Source: Branchiostoma floridae (lineage: Eukaryota; Chordata; Leptocardii; Amphioxiformes; Branchiostomatidae). Taken from it: DNA of 64,000 bases. A program made the position numbers and the translations under genes. The notes below the pieces were generated by a model. The model was not told the DNA's origin and did not search any database. It saw only the letters and a list, made by a program, of their open reading frames with translations. Shown here one piece after another: positions 58,366 through 64,000 of the stretch (positions are counted from its first letter, which is position 1; each line of letters begins with the position of its first letter). The stretch lies in the NCBI RefSeq assembly GCF_000003815.2, contig NC_049991.1, positions 3,041,282 to 3,105,281 of the forward strand. Reading direction: 5' to 3'.

Positions 58366-59455
58366 TAGCCTTAGTCGTAAGTCGGGGGTAGGGTGATGCC
58401 TTAATGTCGCGAATAAACCTTTTGCGTCAAGTTCGGCGGGGCAAACTTTATATCATTAGATAGATCTCATTGTAGGCTATTTATTGATGAAAACCGCAGT
58501 TCAATCGGATACATCCTTGTCGAGATATTCCTGATCGTTTGCGCTCTAGTCGTGACCTAACCGCTAGCCTTAGGCCTAAGTCGGGGTAGGGTGATGCCTT
58601 AATCATAGTTAATGTCGCGTTTAAAACTTTTGCGTCAAGTTCCGGTGGGGCAAACTTTATATCAATAGATAGGTCTCATTGTAGGCTATTGGTTGATAAA
58701 ATCCGCAGTTCAATCGGATACATCCTTCTCAATATATTCTTTAGTATACGGGCTCTGTTTAGGCGCAACCGCTAGCTCTTTTTTTGAAACACCGCCTGTC
58801 TGGGCACCAGGTAGGGGGTGACTTAAGACTGCGATTTTAGCTTAGGGTTCAAGTTCTGGCCTGGCAAACTTGGTACCGTTGAAAAGGTCCCTTAGTAAGG
58901 AATCGATATATGAAAACCGCAAAATATTCGGATACTTCCTTCTCGATATATTCTTGATTATACGGGCTCTGTTTAGGCGCAACCGCCAGCTCCTTTTTTG
59001 AAACACCGCCTGTCAGGGCACCAGGTAGGGGGTGACTTAAGACTGTGATTGTTGCTTGGGGTTCAAGGTCCGGCCTGGCAAAGTTGGTACCGTTGGAAAG
59101 GTCTCTTAGTAAGGAATCGAAAGATGAAAACCGTACTTCTCGAGATATTCTTGAGTATACGGGCTCTGTTTAGGCGCAACCGCTAGCTCCTTTTTTTGAA
59201 ACACTGCCTGTCACGGCAACGGGTAGGAGGGTGACTTAAGACTGCGATTGTAGTTTAGGGTTCAAGTTCCGGCCTGGCAAACTTGGTATCGTTGGAAAGG
59301 TCCCTTAGTAAGGAATCGATAGATGAAAACCGCAAAATGTTCGGATACTTCCTTCTCGAGATATTCTTGGGTATACGGGCTCTGTTTAGGCGCAACCGCT
59401 AGCTCCTTTTTTTGAACTACACCGTCTGTCACGGGACCGGGTAGGGGTGCTGTAA
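58366..59455. repeat. Diverged edge monomers of the 215-bp satellite
   Basis: About five monomers that differ much more from the core. Two (58366-58700) use GTCGGGGTAGGGTGATGCC and CATTGTAGGCTATT. Three (58740-59455) use CTTTTTTTGAAACACCGCC and CCCTTAGTAAGGAATCGAT. Divergence rises towards the array edge, as expected when unequal exchange homogenises the centre. Confidence 0.85.
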
Positions 59456-60190
59456 TATCCCGGAAGTGCGCAGTTATCTCCCTAACTTTTGCTACCTATT
59501 GCTTGGTAATCAATATAGCTGAGCATAGATTTCCCGAAAAGTATGGGTTGTGTTATTTTTGTGCGAGGTCCCTCCGGGGAGTAATTAGTCGGCCAGCAAA
59601 ACAATTTTTGTATTAGACCGCTGTTATCTGTCCACGAGTATTCCTATGCAATTCAAGTGATTAAAGTAACGCACACTTTGTAACGTGTGAAAGTTAAGGA
59701 TATTCCGCGTCAATGGTGCAAAAAGAGCTTTCCGGGTCCCCGACTTGTTCAGTTAATCCGAATAGGTTTCAAGCCCTGTAGAAAAGTAACAAAGTAATTT
59801 TCAGTACTCAGGTGACCTTCCGCTATCTGTCCACGAGTATTCCTATGCAATTCAAGTGATTAAAGTAACGCGCACTTTGCAATCTTGATGCCATAATTTA
59901 TAACGTGTGAAAGTTAAGGATATTCAGTATCAATGTTGAAAAAAAGGTGCCCCGGGTCCCCGACTTGCGCTAAATCCGAATAGGTTTCAAGCCCTGTAGA
60001 AAAGTAATTTTCAGTACTCAGATGACTTTCCGCTATCTGTCCACGAGTATTCCTATGCAATTCAAGTGATTAAAGTAACGCAAACTTTGTAATCTTGATG
60101 CCATAACGTGTGAAAGTTAAGGATATTCCGCGTCTATGGTGAAAAAAAAGAGCTTTCCGGGTCCCCGACTTGCGCTTAATCCGAATGTAT
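59456..60190. repeat. Second satellite, about 200-bp units, three copies
   Basis: CTATCTGTCCACGAGTATTC, GCAATTCAAGTGATTAAAG, AACGTGTGAAAGTTAAGGAT and CCCCGACTTG recur at about 59625, 59824 and 60033. Unrelated in sequence to the neighbouring 215-bp satellite. Confidence 0.85.
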
Positions 60191-60277
60191 GCAGGGACTA
60201 TACTATTCAAGCATTTCGCCTAGGCGTCAACCAAGAAGAATAGGAGGACGACGCGGAAACTGTTACTCCTACTCCAA

Positions 60278-60748
60278 GTGTTGAGATACGAGGACAAGGG
60301 GCAGCGGTGGAGTCAAGACCGACATCGATCGCGTGGAAACGACGACAGGGCCGCTGGGGAGCTCGTGCCTCTCAAATCCAAGCGCAGACGTGTCTATAAC
60401 TATGCTTTTCAGGAAAATTGGCACAAGAATCAGCCGTGGCTTCGTCACATCGGGGAAGAAGACCATGAGAAGATCGTGTACGCGTCTGTTTATAGGTCTT
60501 TACAGTTTGCACCTGGGGGAAATACGCACCCTTTGTCGATGGTGTAAAAGTATGAAAATCACCGTGTGACGGTTCACGGAGCCTCCGATACACTCACAGT
60601 TGCCGAGAAAAAAAAGCCAGAACTACCGTGTCAGGTTCGTAATAAATTCCAATTTCCCGTCAAAATGCATTTTAAATCGTACAAGGTCTGGGTGATCCCG
60701 AGTTTGAAAGCATTGCAAAGTACTATCTTTAATAAAAGTGAATGTTAG
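60278..60748 (+). pseudogene. Decayed TTF/BED-like zinc-finger domain ORF
   Basis: One frame stays open for 89 codons, meets a TAA at 60545-60547 and continues to 60748. The segment YAFQENWHKNQPWLRHIGEED followed after the stop by KYENHRVTVHGASD resembles the layout of the TTF-type zinc finger of ZNF862/hAT-like proteins (aromatic-W...PWL...H...S). The expected cysteines are missing, so this is a decayed copy. It lies between satellites. The assignment rests on motif memory and is weak. Confidence 0.3.
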
Positions 60749-61364
60749 CGAACAGTTCTCTTGTCATGCTTGTTCACATATCATTAACGTTACCTACAAC
60801 ACCAGTTGAACCTTTTAAATTTAAAACTTTTCTCACGCGCTTTCATCAACAATACAGGCGTAAAGGGAACATTCTGTTTGCTACAACATCGTGCAGGAAA
60901 ACGCATATATTTTCTTTAAACCATCGTAGCTTTGCTCATCTTTTGGGGGCTACAGAGATCAAATGCTAGTCGCACTTCGGAGTGTTGCAGAAGGTAGAAA
61001 GTTGAGCCGATTATGTGTCTGTTTCATGTAAATACGCTATCTACGGGTCATTAACCCTTACCTTGCGTTGTTCCGTATCATTTAGGTCCTCGATTAAAAG
61101 GCTGACAGTTAACGTCGCCTTTTCTCAACCCTTCTCTTAGCAATCATATTTTGGCATCCAAAAACTATTTTTTCTTCTAATTAGTTTGAAGTTGTTCATG
61201 ATTTGGCACCGGACGCATACATATATACAAATAGTACCGGTAACCATAGGCTTTCTTTCCATCAAAACTAAGCTGTTTTTCTAAGATTCCAGTCCCATCG
61301 TGGACACATATCAGCCTCCCTTCTTAATTTTTTTTTGGGCTGAAACGCATTGACGTATGCCTGG
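60749..61364. other. Spacer between satellites
   Basis: AT-rich sequence without a recognisable gene or repeat family. Confidence 0.4.
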
Positions 61365-61612
61365 CTGGAACGCTGGGTGGGAACCTTAAGGTTGCGATTC
61401 AAACTTCGGGCTCAAGTTCCGGCCGGGCAAACTTTGTATCATTAGAAAGGTCTCTTTGTGCGCTATTGAAAGATGAAAATCGATTTCCAATCGGATGCTT
61501 CCTTCTCGACATATTCTTGATCGTATGCACTCTAGTCGTGGCCTAACCGCTAGACATATTAATAAGCCGTAAGCCAGGGGTAGGGGGCTACCTTAAGGTT
61601 GCGATTCAAACT
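61365..61612. repeat. Isolated diverged monomers of the 215-bp satellite
   Basis: TCAAGTTCCGGCCGGGCAAAC, ATTAGAAAGGTCTC and CTTCCTTCTCGACATATTCTT match the satellite monomer, closest to the diverged edge type. It is separated from the main array by about 1.2 kb. Confidence 0.7.
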
Positions 61613-61613
61613 T

Positions 61614-62833
61614 GTTCTGTCAATGAATCCCAAAGTTACTACTTTCTGGGCTTTGACAGCAGGGTAAAGACCTATGCTTTAAGTGTTAGTAAAATTGATG
61701 TTGCCATACGCGATTCAAATTGACATACATCCGTTTATTAATGTTCATAAATAATTTACGGTGTATACTCTGAAAAATATATCGTCTACAGTCGTGTCAC
61801 AGTCACTAGCGGCCATGGAATAAAAAGCTCGTCAGAACAAACTCATTAAATCGCTCAGACTAATATACAAGCGCACCTTTAGTAAATCTTGCTGTTAAAG
61901 CTACTTAGTGTACTGGGAAAAAAGTAGATGTATGGTGTATTACCACTGTGATTTTTTTCATATGTGTCAGAACTCAGAACAATAGATGCTTTTATATGAT
62001 ACTAGAGGTAAAATACTGAAACGGAAGGTAGGAAATATCCAATTTTTTTCTTACAAATAACAAGTGGGCATTTCATCCTAACGGTATCATTCATTAGGAA
62101 TCAAAACAGCAAAAACAACAAAAAGAAACTCCTCTCTCTCTCTGTCATTAGGTAATACTACATAGCACCTCAATGATTTTGATTTATACCAGTAACTGAT
62201 TTTCGGCAAAAGGTGAAATATGATATTATAGTGCTTCTTTCTTGACTATTTTAAGTTCTACCATACAATAGATATAATTAAATGCTCTAATGTTCATTAC
62301 GAGGATAACAAATATACATATGGCTTAACACATTTCCACCACCACAAATCAAAACTGCTTCAAGTACCACTTAAATACATTGAAAGCATTTTTCTCTCTT
62401 ACATAACTTTGCCGCAGGTTTTCTCCACTTGCTCTAACTACACATTCAATCACAGCAGCACTGCTATGCACATTTCACTGATGTTTCAGTCATTGAACTA
62501 AGTACAATAATGTACATGTTCATTCAAAAGATTGTTTTTTCCATGGCACAATACACAATCAAACCCCAACAAGTGACCGTTGATAACATACCCCGTTACG
62601 TATTTATGGTTTCGACCGCATCAGCTGCAACAATATATATCATGCCCATTACATGGACAGTCCAAGACAGACAAATAACGACAAACAGGAAAGAAAAGGA
62701 AAATATTACTGATAGCTTACCAGGACAATGTACGCACTAATATTATGTTTATTATAACACTCACACTGACCAATGCAATGTGCTAGGAAGTACATACTGT
62801 TAATACTGTTAAAACACATAAAATACAGATCTG
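61614..62833. other. Duplicated 3' flank of the second ABCC gene
   Basis: CTTGTTCTGTCAATGAATCCCA, GACATACATCCGTTTATTA, TTTACGGTGTATACTCTG and TTTCCACCACCACAAATC line up in order with about 10044-12680 downstream of the first ABCC gene, without the transposon present there at 10123-11576. It contains no visible gene of its own. Confidence 0.65.

Positions 62834-64000
<1,167 letters not shown>

Overview
The window looks like part of a lancelet (Branchiostoma) genome, or that of a closely related invertebrate chordate. The evidence is animal-type multi-exon genes with GT-AG introns, proteins that align exon by exon with vertebrate LUC7L and ABCC1/MRP1, a Penelope-like retroelement, and very dense palindromic short transposons in the introns. 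The assignment to lancelet is inference. There are no bacterial-style operons, CRISPR arrays or rRNA genes. One assembly gap (N run) lies at 55102-55406.

Layout. 1-2.3 kb: intergenic, ending in a CpG-type promoter. 2.43-9.22 kb (+): a complete nine-exon LUC7L gene (451 aa), a U1 snRNP-associated splice-site selection factor, followed by its 3' UTR. 10.1-12.4 kb: nested transposons. 13.19-47.56 kb (-): a complete 30-exon ABCC transporter of the MRP1/2/3 type. I traced every coding exon and every splice phase closes, giving 1578 aa with TMD0, two six-helix domains and two nucleotide-binding domains. Its introns carry most of the repeats, including a 5.5-kb Penelope-like element in intron 2 with 17-bp target duplications and an internal inverted copy. 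50.47-52.7 kb (-): a C2H2 zinc-finger gene with a C-terminal CtBP-type PLDLS motif. 52.8-53.26 kb: a CCAAT/TATA promoter and a compact short-ORF unit. 53.6-60.2 kb: two satellite arrays. 60.3-60.75 kb: a decayed zinc-finger/transposase-like ORF. 61.6-64 kb (-): the 3' end of a second, tandemly duplicated ABCC gene running off the right edge, with duplicated 3' flanking DNA.

Most unusual signal. In the ABCC gene, exon/intron junctions have become minisatellites. The exon 28 donor lies in 13 tandem 80-bp units (65 bp of exon plus 15 bp of intron). The exon 29 donor lies in about 21 tandem 51-bp units that each encode the NBD2 switch-histidine segment plus a GTAAG donor. The exon 24 donor sits at the joint of a 30-bp coding duplication. 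The downstream paralogue carries the same 51-bp array at the same exon. The result is long runs of near-identical 5' splice sites, of which only the exon-proximal one keeps the reading frame. I have an unverified recollection that splice-junction-spanning minisatellites were reported at the amphioxus Adh locus, so the class may not be new even if these loci are.

A second theme is a set of dispersed repeats with a hammerhead-ribozyme-like core (CTGANGA, hairpin, GAAA), together with a similar core just downstream of the TATA box in the Penelope-like element's 3' region.
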